Assembly: GCA_025201365.1 (NCBI GenBank)
Contig: JAIXMF010000003.1
Span: 744,001 to 808,000 of the forward strand
From: Syncephalis plumigaleata
Taxonomy: Eukaryota; Zoopagomycota; Zoopagomycetes; Zoopagales; Piptocephalidaceae
Direction: 5' to 3'
Length of the DNA: 64,000 nt
Part shown: positions 1 through 13,368 of the stretch, one piece after another
Layout of the letters: every line of letters begins with the position of its first letter
Position numbering within the stretch: the stretch's first letter is position 1
The notes under the pieces: model-generated
Told to the model about the DNA's origin: nothing
Database searches by the model: none
The model's input: the letters and a program-made list of their open reading frames with translations, nothing else
Made by a program: the position numbers and the translations under genes

Positions 1-273
1 CTAGAGTAGGGAAATGAACAGAATACTGCTGATAACAACGAGTAAATTACGAGAAAAGAGCTTAATCGTTATTATTACTATTAGAAAATAATTAGTGACG
101 ATCGTTTTGACGTCAATGTCATCGTGATTCATTTTTATTACCATTACATCAAAACATATCGCCAGTCTTTAGTTCTATTTCTTCTTCTTTTTCAAGATCT
201 ACTCTCCACGCGTTTATTACACTAGCTATAGTGTAATCAAGTTAGTCGAACCTCTTACTTACCAGATCTAACA

Positions 274-3200
274 ATGAGTGGCACGCCAACTGAAGAGGAT
301 ATTAGTGAACTTGAAGTTAGCGTAAGTGACAAGCAACGAGCTTTATACAATTGCGTATGTGTATGCTTCTATCTCTCTCTCTAACAATTCTACAGTTTCT
401 TCAGTTCAAACAAGTCAAGAATGACACAGTGATTAGAATAACGGAATTGCCGTTTGATCCGGAGCAAGTTCCTGCTAATGCCAACCTATTTGCCATATCC
501 AATATTTACGGTTACGTAATTATTGGTACACCTGAAGGTGAGCAGTTTTGTTGTTATATATTTTATATATGTATATATATATATGCTTAACTACTATTTT
601 ATGACTATAGGAATTATGTATGGCTCAACAAATTCATTATTGCATGCCTATCAGGCTAGTATAAAAGATGCGAAAACGCTATACAAACCTCGACGACGTA
701 TACGTATTCCCGTTAAAGACAACTCGGTAGTGCGACAAGTTGCCTTATCGGCCGATGAACTTGTCATACTTATCGCTTATTCCAATGGTGACATATACTG
801 TATAGAGACATCCTCACTTGAGTACACGGTAATACGCGGTAGCATGAGACAATTACGCGACATGATCTAACCCTGCTTATTAGGATAAGATCTCGAGTAT
901 TGGCAAAGTGCAATTAAAAGGAGAAATCGCTTATTTGCTACCGAATCCTGAAGAATTCAAGAATACGTGTGCCGCCGTAATGATGGATGGTCGTTTGCAA
1001 ATGTTCGACATACGACAAACGAGCACACCACCAATTGTAATAGATTTAAAGGGTGATCAGGCAATTTGCGGTAAGTTCCTACGAATAAACGTGGCAATTA
1101 CTCTATCGCATACTAACTGGCACGTTGTCTCATTTAGCTTGTTGGTCACGTAAAGGCAAACAGATCATTTGCGGTATGAAATCCGGTCTACTTCGTCAGT
1201 ATACGCCGACAGGTGATATGAAACGACAGATTAGTTGTCCACCTTCATTGGATCAACCATTCTCTGGTAAATAATCTTCTTATGCAGTGTGTGTGTGTGT
1301 GTGTGGACAGTTCTATTTAACGCGATACTAATATATTCAATCTAGTACAAGCGGTATTATGGATAGAAACCAATACCATTCTTGCTATCTACGCACCAGG
1401 TCCAAATGAGAATGGTGAGATAGATGAAGACACGAGGCACGACTATGCCGTTTACATTCTCTCGTTGGAGAGTAAGAATATGCCGTGGCATTATCGTAAA
1501 ATACCCGATCCATGTCCACCATGGGGAATGCTCGATCGAATGAGCCATTTTTACATGTCATCTCTGAAAGATTGGTAATGATCGATTAATCCATACATAT
1601 ATTTATATATTTATATACATATGTTAATCATTGTAATATTACAATGTTCATTATAGGTCACCATCAGCTAAACATATGATTTGTTTGGCTAATAGTCCAT
1701 CCACTGATATCGGTGTCATTGGTGAATCAACTAATACCGATGATGGTTGGCAAATGTGGCTACCGGCCGATGAGAGTGATCGTGCTGCACTTCCTTTACC
1801 TAAAGATTCGATGGATACAGCACCAATTGGACTGGCATTGAATACGATTTCATTAGATGGACCAGCTACGATGAGTTGGCCATTACTAATCGTGTACACC
1901 CTTGAAGGTACACTTGTGTGCTATCATGTTATTGATACGAAACAAGAGGAAGACAATCAGAGTTGTCAACTAATACGACAGGCTGCACCATTACCCAATG
2001 CATCTGGTGGTGCATCAACGGTAATATCCACAAAAGATACAGCCATACAAGGTACGACCAAACCAAATAACATACCTGCAGTATCGAGTGGTCAATCTTC
2101 AATTCCCAAGGCACCAACTGCAACACCTGCACCTGTAGCGGCAGCAGCAACTTCAACGCCAGTATCAATTAAGACACCATTGGCAACACCTATCAATAAT
2201 AGTAATAGTAATAGCAATCAATATTCAACAAGTAAATTGCCTAATCCACCAGCAACACCATTATCAAAGTTATCAGGAAATACAAAGACTGATAGTACGG
2301 TAAGTTATTACATTTATTATTACAAGTGAATAGAATGGCTACTTACTACTACTATAAATATATATAATGAATAGACAACAAAACCATCACAATCAAATAC
2401 ACTAGCCAAGGTTAGTTGGATATAATAATAATAGTATAACGTTTATTTAACATATAATCATTTATTATTAGCAATTATCTGATGAATATTATGCAACACT
2501 TTCATGGTTTGATTCAGAATTAAGCATGGTAAGTGTAATAGCAATTACAATTGATTACATAATCCCTAATTATGTTTATAGCTGTTTAATGAATTGAATA
2601 CAACTATCGTATTTATTGATGATATGGCACAAAGTAATAATGACGGATCATTACCTAGTATTGCACGATATATACAACAGCAAACAAGTCAGTTAAATCG
2701 ACATATTAGCTCATTACGTCATGCTATTCTTAATGAGGAGACTCGTATTAATCAACTAGGAGAAGGTATTCCCTATGGTAAGTGATGTATTTACTATTTT
2801 GTTAGCTATTTTGAATATAAACATTAATCAATGATTGTTGAATAGTCGAGGGTAAAAGTACAGAAATCAAATATTGGCTCAAATCTCATGGTAATGAAAG
2901 CAAACATGGTCAGTCACAATTGGATGAGCAACTTGATCCAGTATTCGTTGATTCCGATCAATTATTACGTAAAAAGAATGAGGTAAGTCGAATGGATAAT
3001 AGCGCTATTCATCAGTAAATACTTATAATTATACAGCTGATAGAGCATCAAATCAAAGAGGTTGAAAACTGGTTACAAGCACAATATAAACGAGATCAAC
3101 ATTTGGAATCATCATCATCATCATCGACTAATAGGTAAGTATTAAGGAGTAATAGTAATCCAAATGTATCTGATATACTAAATATATTGTTGTAAAAAAG

Positions 3201-6200
3201 AAATGCAACAATGCAGGCTATTTGTCAATCGGTTGAAAATATCTCACTTGCCACACGTCGTCAATTGGACAATATTGATCAGTTAGCGGTGCAATTAGAT
3301 CAACTATCGATTATTGGCGCGCAAAACACTAAACCCGCATCTGGCTACAATGAATCCAGCAAGAAATTCATGTCTGGATCTGGTCCATCGGTAATACGAA
3401 GACGACGCTTACACAAACGACTACACACTATCGTGGCAGAGAGAAATGAGCCGCGTCATGCATGTTTGACGGATCTTCAAGGTGTGAAATTAAGCGATTT
3501 ATACGTCAAGTCAACGGATCGTTTACAGGAAGAGTTGCAGGATTCAACAACTGCACCTAACATCAATAAGGCAAAGGAAGAGGAAGAGTCGAATATACTG
3601 CCGTTAGAACTTAATACGCCCAGTTACACCTTAGACACCCGTTCATTATCGAATGTCACATCGGATAATGAGAATCCATTCGATATTGATGCCACAAGAA
3701 TGATTCATGAAAAGGCCAAACTGCCCGTTAAACTTGTTCCAAATGATGAGGTATCATTCAGCAATATGTCACCTATGGCATGGAGTACACCCACTAAAAA
3801 GCCTAGCCAGTCAAATAGTAGTAATCCGTTAATTACACCAACACAACATGCATCCACACCTGAACGTAGCACGCTCTTGTCAATAGGAAAGAATATCATT
3901 CAGGATGACAATGAATCGATTAGTTCGATCGATGAAAGTCTGTCATTAGAGCAGTCATCATTAACGATAAAGGAGGCATTCCACGTTGAAGAACAAGTAG
4001 GCTTCTCGATTCCTCAATCATTATCGACAGAATCAGATGAATTGGCCAATACTGACAATGCAAAGAATACGCATACGATTGAAACTGTCGATAATGAAGT
4101 GTAGCATCAAGATCACCATCACCGTCGATTGAATTAGCAGAGGAACCTGCTCCTACTTCTCCTTTGTTAGAAATTGAAGAAGCAGTGAATGAGCAAGAAT
4201 CAGATGTGACAGAGGAGGAAACACAGGAGCAATCTAGTATAATGGATCAATTGGATGATCAAGAGACGAGTGTATCTGAAGAAGAGAGGAGGAAGAGGAG
4301 AGCAAGAAGAGGAGGAGGAAGAGGAAGAAGAAGAGGAAGAAGAGGAAGAGGAAGCTATTTCATCGGAAGAAGAAGAGGAGACGGTTGCATCTACAGAAGA
4401 ATCAATACACGACAAATCGACGGCAGATGAAGAAGCAGAAGAGGAAGAGCATCAAATATATTTATCTGAAGTGGATAGTCAGCAAGAAAGTGAGACTAGC
4501 GAGTATGTCAATGAGGCAGTTGAAGAAACAGATGAAGAGACTTCGATCAATGACAACAATGCAATAGTAGAGGAAGAAGAACTCAGCGACTTGCTATCAT
4601 CTGCGGTATCCGATAAGCACGAAGAGATCGATGAACAACCATCAGATGAGATTGTGCATGATGATGCTATTACACCAGTACCTGATACTGACAATGTAGA
4701 AGAAGAGGAATTATCTACAGTCATTGATAACGTGAATGAGCAACCTACCATTAATAAGGAAGAGGAAGAAGCGGAAGAAGCTGAAGAAGAGCAAGAACAA
4801 CAAGCAGAATTAGAAACTAAGGAGCAAGCAGAAGTAGAAACTGAGGAACAAGCACAGGAAGTTGAGGAAGAGCAAGAACAACAAGCTGAATTAGAAGCCG
4901 AGGAACAAGTCGAGGAACAAACAGAAGAAGCCAAGGAGGAGCAAGATCAACAAATTGAGAAGCAAGTCGAGGAAGAAGCACAACAACAAGTGGAAGAAGT
5001 AGAGGTAGTGGAAGAGCAACAGCAACAAGCAGAAGAAGCCGAGGAAGAGCAACAACAGCAAGCGGAAGAGGTTGAAGTGATTGAAGAACCAACTGAAGCA
5101 GAAGAAGTGGAGGTGGTAGAAGTTGTTGAAGATGTCGTTGATACTATTGACATAGCAGAGGATAACAAGGAGGAAAGTGCGTTTACTCAACATTTATTCT
5201 CATTAGATACGATACCGGCAACAGTGGCAGATACAACTATTACACAGTCTAATGCATTCGATCAAATGAGAAATCCTATTCCTAGTATGAACACTTATAA
5301 TGCTATGAATGATGATGATGATGATGATGATGCCGTTTTAGTACAACAACCATCACGTTCCAATACAGCCATTTCATTAAGCTTCTCAGCTTGTGATATG
5401 GATTCAGATGAAGAAGAGGAAGCTCGTGCTGCGGTGGTGGTACCCGGTCTTGAAGATGAAAAAGACGAAGCAATGGAGATGCGTTCCACATTCGGTGCAT
5501 TTGGTCTTGGTACCAGTGGTGGTTGGTCTAGCAATAAACCAGGTAAGTAGAATGAATAGCAACTAATATCAAGTAACAACCAATAATATTCGATATAAAT
5601 AAACATTAATAGCAGGTAGTGCATTTGGTGGACAAACCACTATTAATACCAGCGATTCAATCAATCAAGCTGGTACGGGTTCTTTCTCATTCGCATCATT
5701 TGGATCTACATTGACCGATGATTCAGCATTTAATACAGCGCCATCCACTGGATTCTCTACAGGATTCTCTACATCCAATACTAATAATACCAGCGGTGTA
5801 TTTGGACAACCTAATAGTACAACAAGTGGAACTTCCTCATTTAAAACAAGTGGTACGGGATTCGGTGCCATGGTACTTGGGCAATCGGGTAACAATAACA
5901 GCAATACATCTACTGGTGCATTTGGACAAGCATCTACATCGTCGTTTGGTAGTAACACTACATCAACAGCATCAAGTAGACCGGTATTCGGGCAGCCATC
6001 TACTTTAGGATCAGGATCGGTATTCGGGCAACCATCTACCTTAGGATCGGGATCGGTATTCGGTCAGACTGCCACCTTAGGTGCTAGTAATAATAACAGT
6101 AGTAGTAGTAGTGCACCAATATTTGGTCAAACTACATCATTAGGAGGGGCAAGTGGCGGATTTGGTCGATTCGCGCTACGAATCAACAAACATCAAGTGG

Positions 6201-6640
6201 ATCAGGATTTGGTGGATTTGGAACGTAAGTTTATTACAATTGTTACGAGTAACATAATATGTTACTAACATTTATTATTTCAGACAAAATAGCATGGGTT
6301 TCTCATCGTTTAGCAGTCAGGGACAAGGAAATGCCTTGGATCAAGAGACTACAAGTCAGAATACATCCGATTCAGCATTCAGGTAAACGTGTATAACAAT
6401 GATACAATTGTGTGCAACCTATTCACTCATTTATGATAAATACCAATCATAGTTCCACAACATTCGGTAGCACTAAAAAGACACCATCTGCATGGTAAGC
6501 CTATCCAATGTGTAAAGGGAGCGAGTGTATCACAAAGAGTAACTAACTAGAAACGAAACTAATCAATATTGTTATTTGTAACAACATTACATTATAGGGG
6601 GAACAATACTAATAGTAGCTTTAATCAGTATCGTGGTTAA
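274..6640 (+). CDS. NUP214: Nucleoporin NUP214/Nup159 homologue, multi-exon
   Basis: Cytoplasmic-face FG nucleoporin. The family docks the mRNA-export helicase Dbp5/DDX19 through its N-terminal propeller. The first ATG gives 16 codons before a GT-AG intron at 322-395; about eleven exons follow, ending in TAA. Roughly residues 1-400 (exons to about 1.9 kb) form a beta-propeller with family motifs such as NLFAISNIYGYVIIG and ACWSRKGKQIICGMKSG. A Thr/Pro/Ala-rich linker, a helical middle (2.58-3.3 kb), a Glu/Gln-rich stretch (4.3-5.1 kb) and a C-terminal FG region with repeated VFGQPSTLGSGS units (5.6-6.4 kb) follow. Propeller, then coils, then C-terminal FG resembles animal NUP214 more than yeast Nup159. 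The frame appears to shift near 4085-4104, 4280-4310 and 6165-6185; the protein theme continues across each, so base errors are likely. Total is about 1,700 residues. Confident in the family; the exact exon set is inferred. Confidence 0.85.
4270..5150 (+). repeat. Glu/Gln-rich low-complexity coding repeat in NUP214
   Basis: Imperfect tandem GAA/GAG/CAA codon array inside the nucleoporin gene. It encodes a run of about 17 Glu followed by degenerate units of the type EEEQEQQAELE and VEEQQQQAEEAEEE. The antisense strand shows long Ser- or Leu-rich open frames that are only shadows of it. Such an array is prone to slippage, and an apparent frame change lies at its left edge. Confidence 0.9.
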
Positions 6641-6942
6641 GGTAGAAAAGAAATTGGAAGAAAGAGTAGGCCAATATTGAATCAAATTCTAAATGCTTCA
6701 TTGCGAGCTATCTAAATGCGTCCTTATGTTCAAGTTCCATTAACGTGTCAGTACACGTGCTAGTTTCAAACCGTTTTTGTAATCCGATACAAATAAACAA
6801 CCATAAATACATGTGGCCTATGCCAAATGCGTATTATGATCATCTTCCATAGTGTTTTTCTCTTTCTTCTATTTCTCACTCACTCTCTTACTCACTCACT
6901 TACTCTCTTACTCGCCGTCTATCTATCTATCTATCTATCAGC

Positions 6943-8159
6943 ATGGCCATCTATAACGCTGTACTTTGTACTTTGATGGCTATTTCATGCCTTTTATCCG
7001 CTCATAGAACATGGGCAATGCTACCCTTGAATGCAGTGGATATAATACAGCCTCCATCATCATCACCCGAGGAGGTTCAAACGCAAGTAGATGGCGCATT
7101 TATTATCAAGTTACGATCTAGCACGAATGTCACCGCATACATGGAGGAGATCAAGAAGAATAAAGGGTTAGGCCTGTCTATTCAGCACATTTACAATTAT
7201 GGTGATTTTAAAGGATTGCTAGTGAAGCATCACCCAGTGCCGTGCGTGAATTACAACGCAACTCACAGGTGGAATACGTGGAACCACAGCGTATTCTACG
7301 TGTTGCAGGTGAACAGGCCAATCCACCGAATTGGGGATTATCGCGTATCTCGCAAACGAATCTTAACCTTGACGGAGCGTACACCTATCCTGATGGATCA
7401 GGTGCCGGTATTGACGCTTGGATCATTGACACGGGCGTTATGGCGCAGCATCCTGATTTGAGGGACGTGCTCGATTAGCGGCCAATTACGTGAAAGACGA
7501 GGATATGCTCGATTTACACGGTCATGGCACGCATGTCGCGGGTATTATCGCATCGAAAACGTACGGTGTGGCTAAACGGGCCAACATCATCGGTGTGAAG
7601 GTGTTGAACGAGATGGGATCCGGATCCGATGCCAATGTCATTGCAGGTATACAACATGCCGTGAAATCGGCAAGACTCGGTAAATCCGTGTTTAATTTGT
7701 CGTTGGCCGGTACCAAGTCACGCTCCTTAGACGATGCGGTGAATGCCGCGGCAAACTTCGGATTCCCCGTCATGGTAGCCGCGGGTAATGGACGACAGAA
7801 CGCGTGTAATGCCTCGCCATCCGGTGCCAAACAAGTGTTTACGGTGGCCGCTAGCAATAAGCGTAATCAACAAGCACAATTCACGAATTACGGAGGGTGT
7901 ACGAATTATACGCACCCGGCACGGATATCACCTCGTTGTGGATTGACGCACGTAGTAATGGTAAGGGATCAATACCGCATCAGGTACATCTATGGCAGTA
8001 GCGCATGTCACCGGTGTTGCCGCATTGTATCTCGCCAAGCGTTCGTATAACAAAGTGGACGATTTCTATGACGAATTGATTACACGAGCCACCACTGGCA
8101 AGTTGACCCGTTTATCACCGGGTAGTGCCAATCGAATCATCTCAACGAGAGGTGCATAA
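6943..8159 (+). CDS. Secreted subtilisin-like serine protease (S8A, proteinase K type)
   Basis: Predicted extracellular endopeptidase. The ATG opens a hydrophobic signal peptide of about 25 residues, then an I9-type inhibitor propeptide (FIIKLRSSTNVTAYMEEI to YNYGDFKGLLVK), then the catalytic domain. All three catalytic motifs are visible: Asp in AWIIDTGV (about 7415), His in LHGHGTHVAG (about 7520) and Ser in GTSMAVAHVTG (about 7985). The oxyanion region AAGNGRQN is also present. The length of about 400 residues is normal for a prepro-subtilisin. The reading frame changes near 7228, 7467, 7905 and 7983 without loss of aligned residues; each fits one missing base, three of them beside a doublet or triplet. 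Either a young pseudogene or, more likely given the rest of the window, sequence error. No intron is needed. TAA ends it, and the convergent acyl-CoA synthetase follows. Confidence 0.8.
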
Positions 8160-8344
8160 CGAACAAATGAATGCTTAGGTTTAACTGTAATAAATATTTA
8201 CTATTATAATAGAGATAAATGTTCAATTATCTTTTATTATTGAGGTTCTGCTACTAATATTGGAATGCGAGGTATCAATGATATTACGGGATTGAGTAAA
8301 CAAATGTATATAGGAATGTTTTTTCTTTGACAATTAATCACTAG

Positions 8345-10646
8345 CTACGATGTGTTTCTCATTATTGATACGACTACGTATGAATAAGCGCGCATGGCAT
8401 GTTGCATGTTACGACGTTTACGACGTGGTATCACGAAGGAATGAAGTGATAGTCGCTCCTGTTCATTTGGACTAACTTCTAGATCAATCAATCGATCAAT
8501 CGATTAATCAATCATTTGTATATAGATTACGATTAATTAATTAATGCTTACCATAATCATCCGATTCGCTGGATGTAATCTTGTTTATTCCGGGTAATGC
8601 ATGATCAATGGGTATAGTACGTCTTGCCGGCATATTGGCATTGGATAGCGATTTAAGTTCACAGATTCCTCGGTAATAGTCTGACTAGCTTTGGTACTTG
8701 AAGATTATAGGCAGCATCACTATTCGGCGTATGAATAGGAGGATCGGACACTGTCACTGATGGTGTTTGATCGCCATTAGTATTGTTATTATTCGCGTCA
8801 TATTGCTGTTTACGTGCTTGATCGCGTAGAACACGTCGTAGTCGTTTACCGGCCGGCGAGTAAGGATCTCCTTAACGAATACCACACCGCCTCGTAGTTG
8901 TTTGTAATGAGCCACTCGTTCGGCAACGTAACTCATCAGGGTGGCTTCCGTTGTCGTGGGTGAATGGTCTGGCTTAAGAATAACAATGGCTCGCGGTAAT
9001 TCGGTGGCTTGTTCGGGACAATCGATCGGTATCACTGCGGCGTCAGCCACATCAGGATGAGTGAGCAGCAATTCCTCGAGTTCTGCCGGTGCTACTTGGA
9101 AGCCCTTATACTTGATTAGTTCTTTAATACGGTCAACGATGTAGAAACGACCTTGTGCGTCGACATAGGCTACGTCACCGGTGTGAATGAATCCATCCTT
9201 ATCGATACAGGCAGCCGTCGCCTCGGGATTGTTGATATAACCTTTCATTAGACCGGGTGAACGTATGCACAGCTCGCCTCGCTCTCCCTCGGCTACTTCT
9301 GTTAACCGAGAATAAATAGATAAATGAGTAAATGAGTAAAAGTGGTCGATGACGTTGCTTACCTTGTCCTTGTGCATCCACCAATTTGGCCTGAACATTA
9401 GGTACTAATACGCCGATATTATCCTTCTTCGGATCATCGGGTCGTGTGGCGTGTGTCATCATCGTCAGTTCCGTCATGCCGTAATACTGTCGAACATCGA
9501 TGCACAACCGTTTGCGTACGCTATCAATGAGATCGGCGGTTAATGGTGCCGATGCACTAATGATCTCACGTAGACTGGAGAGATTGTACTCGTCGACCAG
9601 TGGACTAGTAGCTAGTGCGACACAAATGGGCGGTGCCACATGAAGTAGGCTGGCTCGATAGTTTTGCGTAAGCTCCAGCATACGAGTGAAATTGTAGCGA
9701 CGCATGATGACGACTACCGATCGACGACATAGCGGAAGATGCAGTAGCGTGGTGAGTCCAAAAATATGGTAGAGTGGCACGAATCCAATTTGAACGGCCG
9801 GTTGCGGGAACGACTTGTAATGATCGATCTCGTTGGCCACGTAGTAGGACATGCCAGCCACTAGGTTGCCATGTGTGATTTGCGCTCCTTTCGATTTACC
9901 TTGATCGTTCATTGTTAGTACGTTAATGGATTTGCGTAGCAATTGCGTATACTCAGCCTACCTGTAGTGCCTGATGTATAGCAGATTAGCGCGACCGTAT
10001 CCTTTGCCTTGCTGGGTGGTAGTTTCACCGGTTTAGCCTCAAGCATGCCATTGAGGAAGGTGTCCAGTGACTGCCAACCGCGATACTTTAATTTTTCCTC
10101 AAGCTCCGTACTGGCTCCTATTACTACAATTCGATCGGATGGAATGTGCGCTTCGTTCGCGGCCCGTTGCACCGATGCCAGCGTGGCTTTATCGGTTACT
10201 ATGTAACGAGCGTTGGCATCGGTTAGCTGGTGGGACATCTCGGGAATGGTATAGGCTGGGTTCATCGTCGTGACTACAAGCCCAGCTGCCATGGCGCCAA
10301 AATAGATAACCGAGTAGAGGATCTAATAGAAGACGAACAAAGTGTTATTATAACAAGTGTAAATAAAGCTATACATATAGATAAATAAATACAAAAGCTA
10401 TCCTACATCATTGGTCAACGCTATGGCTAGAACATCACCGGATCGAGCGCCGAATTTACTAACAAGCGCGCTGGCAAACCGTTTAGTCATGCTGCGCAAC
10501 TCCTTGAACGTCAATCTTTGCTCGGTGTCCGCGTCTATGAGGAATGTCATATCATCGGGTGGTCTGTCTTCACCCTCAAATAGATAGTGATATACATCTA
10601 TATCGGGAATGTCAATATCAGGTCGAGGCGATGATAAACCATGCTG
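8345..10646 (-). CDS. 4-coumarate-CoA-ligase-like acyl-CoA synthetase (AMP-forming)
   Basis: ANL-superfamily enzyme that adenylates a carboxylic acid and transfers it to CoA. Exon 1 carries the 4CL N-terminal signature PRPDIDIPDIDVYHYLFEG. The P-loop CYTSGTTG is split by an intron near 9960. Later motifs are VPLYHIFGLT, QYYGMTE, the hinge HTGDVAYVDAQGRFYIVDR and IKYKGFQVAPAELEELL. The C-terminal lysine motif YSPAGKRLRRVLR is one frame off after VVFVKE near 8871, where CCC seems to have lost a C. The start codon was not found: no in-frame ATG precedes the conserved start, so a short upstream exon is likely. The 3' end is also uncertain. One frame stops at 8659, but a clean donor near 8552 and a further Arg-rich exon ending at 8345 suggest a C-terminal extension. 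Substrate unknown; fungal members often activate fatty or aromatic acids in peroxisomes, and no SKL-type signal is seen. Confidence 0.8.
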
Positions 10647-10886
10647 CTGTAGTTTAGCAAACAAAATAAAAAACAAACAAACTGTAATATACGATTTATG
10701 AATTTATTCGAGACAACGACTGTCGCGGAAAAATAGAACGCTTTCAATACAAGAAACGCTGCTGTAAACTACGGAAGATGGTCGCCAACAAGTGTATGAT
10801 AAGATGATAATGAGCAATAAGAATGGTAGTAAGAGTGAGTAGTGCCAGTCAACCGGTGGGATGTCCGTTATAAATACCAGTAGCAA

Positions 10887-12129
10887 AGCGCCGACTAGGA
10901 CGTGTGAGCGCTGCTTGTAATAATTAATTATGGCTGGGCAATGACACTCCTAGTGTAAGGGTGTGTTTACACGGTATCGCCATATCACTATCCTCGTCGA
11001 CTTGCTTCAATGCTACTTACGAATAAGAGTATACCGACATTACGCGTTCCTCATTGTCACTGGATAGCGAGTATTGGATAATAGAAAAAGGGGAATGGCC
11101 CGCTTACTATAGATAGCAATATATGCCATTGTGCATAACAGCGCGGTCATTCAATGACAATCAATCATATACAAATACGTATGCGCGTACACACGCACAC
11201 GCATATATATTATATGACACATCGTGTTCAGGGTGATGATATGTGTGCGTGTGCGTGTATACATGTATACAGTATATTAGACTGCTCCTTGGCATATGAC
11301 ATGGCAATGTAAATATTCTCATATTTACTGTGAATTAGCATCTATCGTGCAAAGGCGTGGCGTTAGATTTCAGCCGATAACAAACGACATCAATATCGTT
11401 GTATCCATAACAACCTTCACTGCTAGTATGCATTTACATCATCCAAGCTATTCGTTATCTTGTGCCGTGCTTTTTTGTATCATTTATACTATCTATATTT
11501 ATAAAATTGACTGATTAACTGATATGTGTAGGCTTGTTAGTCTGCCATCTTGCTATGAAGTAACGAGTAGTGTCGCTGTATAGGAACTATTCATGTTGTT
11601 GCTGCTTTCCACGTATCACATACACGAAAATAAGCATAGTTAGCATAGGATTAATGGCGAAGTTGGCTAACCTTTTGGTATAACTTATTCATGATATAAC
11701 ATTCGTTTTGTAGTATTTCTTTCGATTTACAAGTAATCGCAATTCATTATTTGCAAACAATAAAGTTCCTTTCCATATAAGATGTATGAATCATAATTAC
11801 ACTTATTCGAGAATGTACGATTGGTGCTACATAATGGACAAGTGCGCGAACAGGAACTACAAAGGATGGTATACGTCATATGTTGATCTACAAGCACCAA
11901 AATGATATTCTATCACCATTTATTGTATGAACATTACTAAGCGGATTAACGTATAAATAAGAGGAGTTGAAGCGAGCAATCAAATGGAATAAACAATAAC
12001 AACAACAGCAACAACAATCTGCTTTCTATCTCTTCTTTGTTAACTGTCAACTACTCAGCAATCATCGGACATATCATCCTCGCTAGGCCGTATAGTACAT
12101 AGCACCAACTTTATTGCCAACTTACAAAA
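10887..12129. other. Intergenic, 1.2 kb between divergent genes
   Basis: Lies between the 5' end of the acyl-CoA synthetase and the GST start. AT-rich, with an alternating purine-pyrimidine stretch at 11170-11280 (TG/CA and TATA runs). No convincing coding exon or RNA gene was seen. It probably holds the GST promoter and the missing first exon of the acyl-CoA synthetase. Confidence 0.5.
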
Positions 12130-12724
12130 ATGTCCATCACATCCACACCTGTTATCACTTACTTCAAGACGGATTATCAAGGTTTAGGCGGCGACATCTA
12201 CCTACTTCTTTCCGATGCCGAAATCGAATACGAGAAGAGTACAGTTGAGCCTGAGGAATGGCCAGCATTCAAGGAAAAGTTGATCAGCAGTGGCAAATCA
12301 CTACATGGTATCGTGCCAACATTGGAGCTTGATGGCAAGACCTACGCCCATCGATTGCCAATCCTTCGTCTATTGTCACGTCGTCTAGGCAAATATGACG
12401 GTGCCACCTCTGAGGAAAGCTACGAAGTAGATGCTTTTGCCGATCTGATCGTTGACTTCCGAAATGCCTGGGTACACGCCAATTGGAGCGATGATAAGAA
12501 GGTTAAGAAGACGAATGTGGAGGAGAAGCATGAGCGTTTCCTAAAATCTATCAATAACTATTTGGCCAAGACTAGCGGTCCTTACATCATCGGCAATGAA
12601 CCAACTTATGCTGACTTTTCATTACTGGGCATTCTACTCGATGCAAAGCCGATATCACTGAGTATCCACATATAAGGCATTCTCTGACGCCATCAAGGCT
12701 CGTCCTGGTGTGGCTAAATATTGA
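12130..12724 (+). CDS. Glutathione S-transferase, sigma-like
   Basis: Cytosolic GST that conjugates glutathione to electrophiles. The ATG follows an A-rich leader (TTACAAAAATG). The N-terminal thioredoxin-fold half has ITYFKTDYQGLGGDIYLLLS with the usual early Tyr, and the glutathione-binding cis-Pro/acid region GIVPTLELDGKTYAHRLPIL. The helical C-terminal half contains IGNEPTYADFSLLGILLDA. After that point the expected tail (DITEYPH, KAFSDAIKARPGVAKY, stop) continues in two other frames; each change fits one A lost from an AAA run, near 12643 and 12695. The single exon gives about 198 residues, normal for the family. It runs tail to tail with the RdRP gene. Confidence 0.82.
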
Positions 12725-13368
12725 ACAACTAAGAGAGAATGTTAAATAAAAACAAGCTACATGTATATTGCTGTAGACTTTTATCATACCTAAATCATGC
12801 TTGCTTGTTATGATTGACTAGTTGATTCATTGTTATTATCAATCGTGTTTACCTACAAACATAACGTATTCATTATTAATTTATCTAAGCATGCACTTGT
12901 GCTTTGTATTTATTCTAAACATCTATTTGAGGCAATATATCTAAGCATTCTGCATTTTAAAGCGAAGAGGGAAGCAATGAGAGGACAGGAGGAATGAGAG
13001 AGTTGAACCGAAGTGAATGAGCGTAATGAGCAGAGCAGAATAAGTAGAACGCGCGAACTACGATATGCGAATGAGCAAAGGAACGAGAGCAAAGAGTGTA
13101 CTGTGTAAGAAATCATAGAGAGTGGCATTAATAAAAGTCAATAAACTTATTAATATTCATTACAAAATTCCACACATTTATTAATAAGGTGTTAGCAAGT
13201 TTATTAGATAATAATTAGAAATTGGATTTTATCTCACAATTGCCGGGATGTAGGTATGCTCCTTGAAGCATAGAGAATAAACATTTTATTACTTACTATA
13301 ATATTATTAGTATATCATTAGATAGGAATAATATTTATTATAATGAGTAATATAAATACAAAAACAAA
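12725..13368. other. Intergenic between convergent GST and RdRP
   Basis: AT-rich 644 bases holding both 3' ends. AATAAA-like signals follow the GST stop, and a short purine-rich tract lies at 12960-13130. No gene was seen. Confidence 0.5.

Noticed and set aside
4479-5193. Long minus-strand frames rich in Ser or Leu
   Set aside because: They are antisense shadows of the Glu/Gln codon repeat in the nucleoporin.
5303-5624. Minus-strand frames with a poly-His or poly-Ser run
   Set aside because: Antisense of the GAT-repeat (poly-Asp) segment of the nucleoporin exon.
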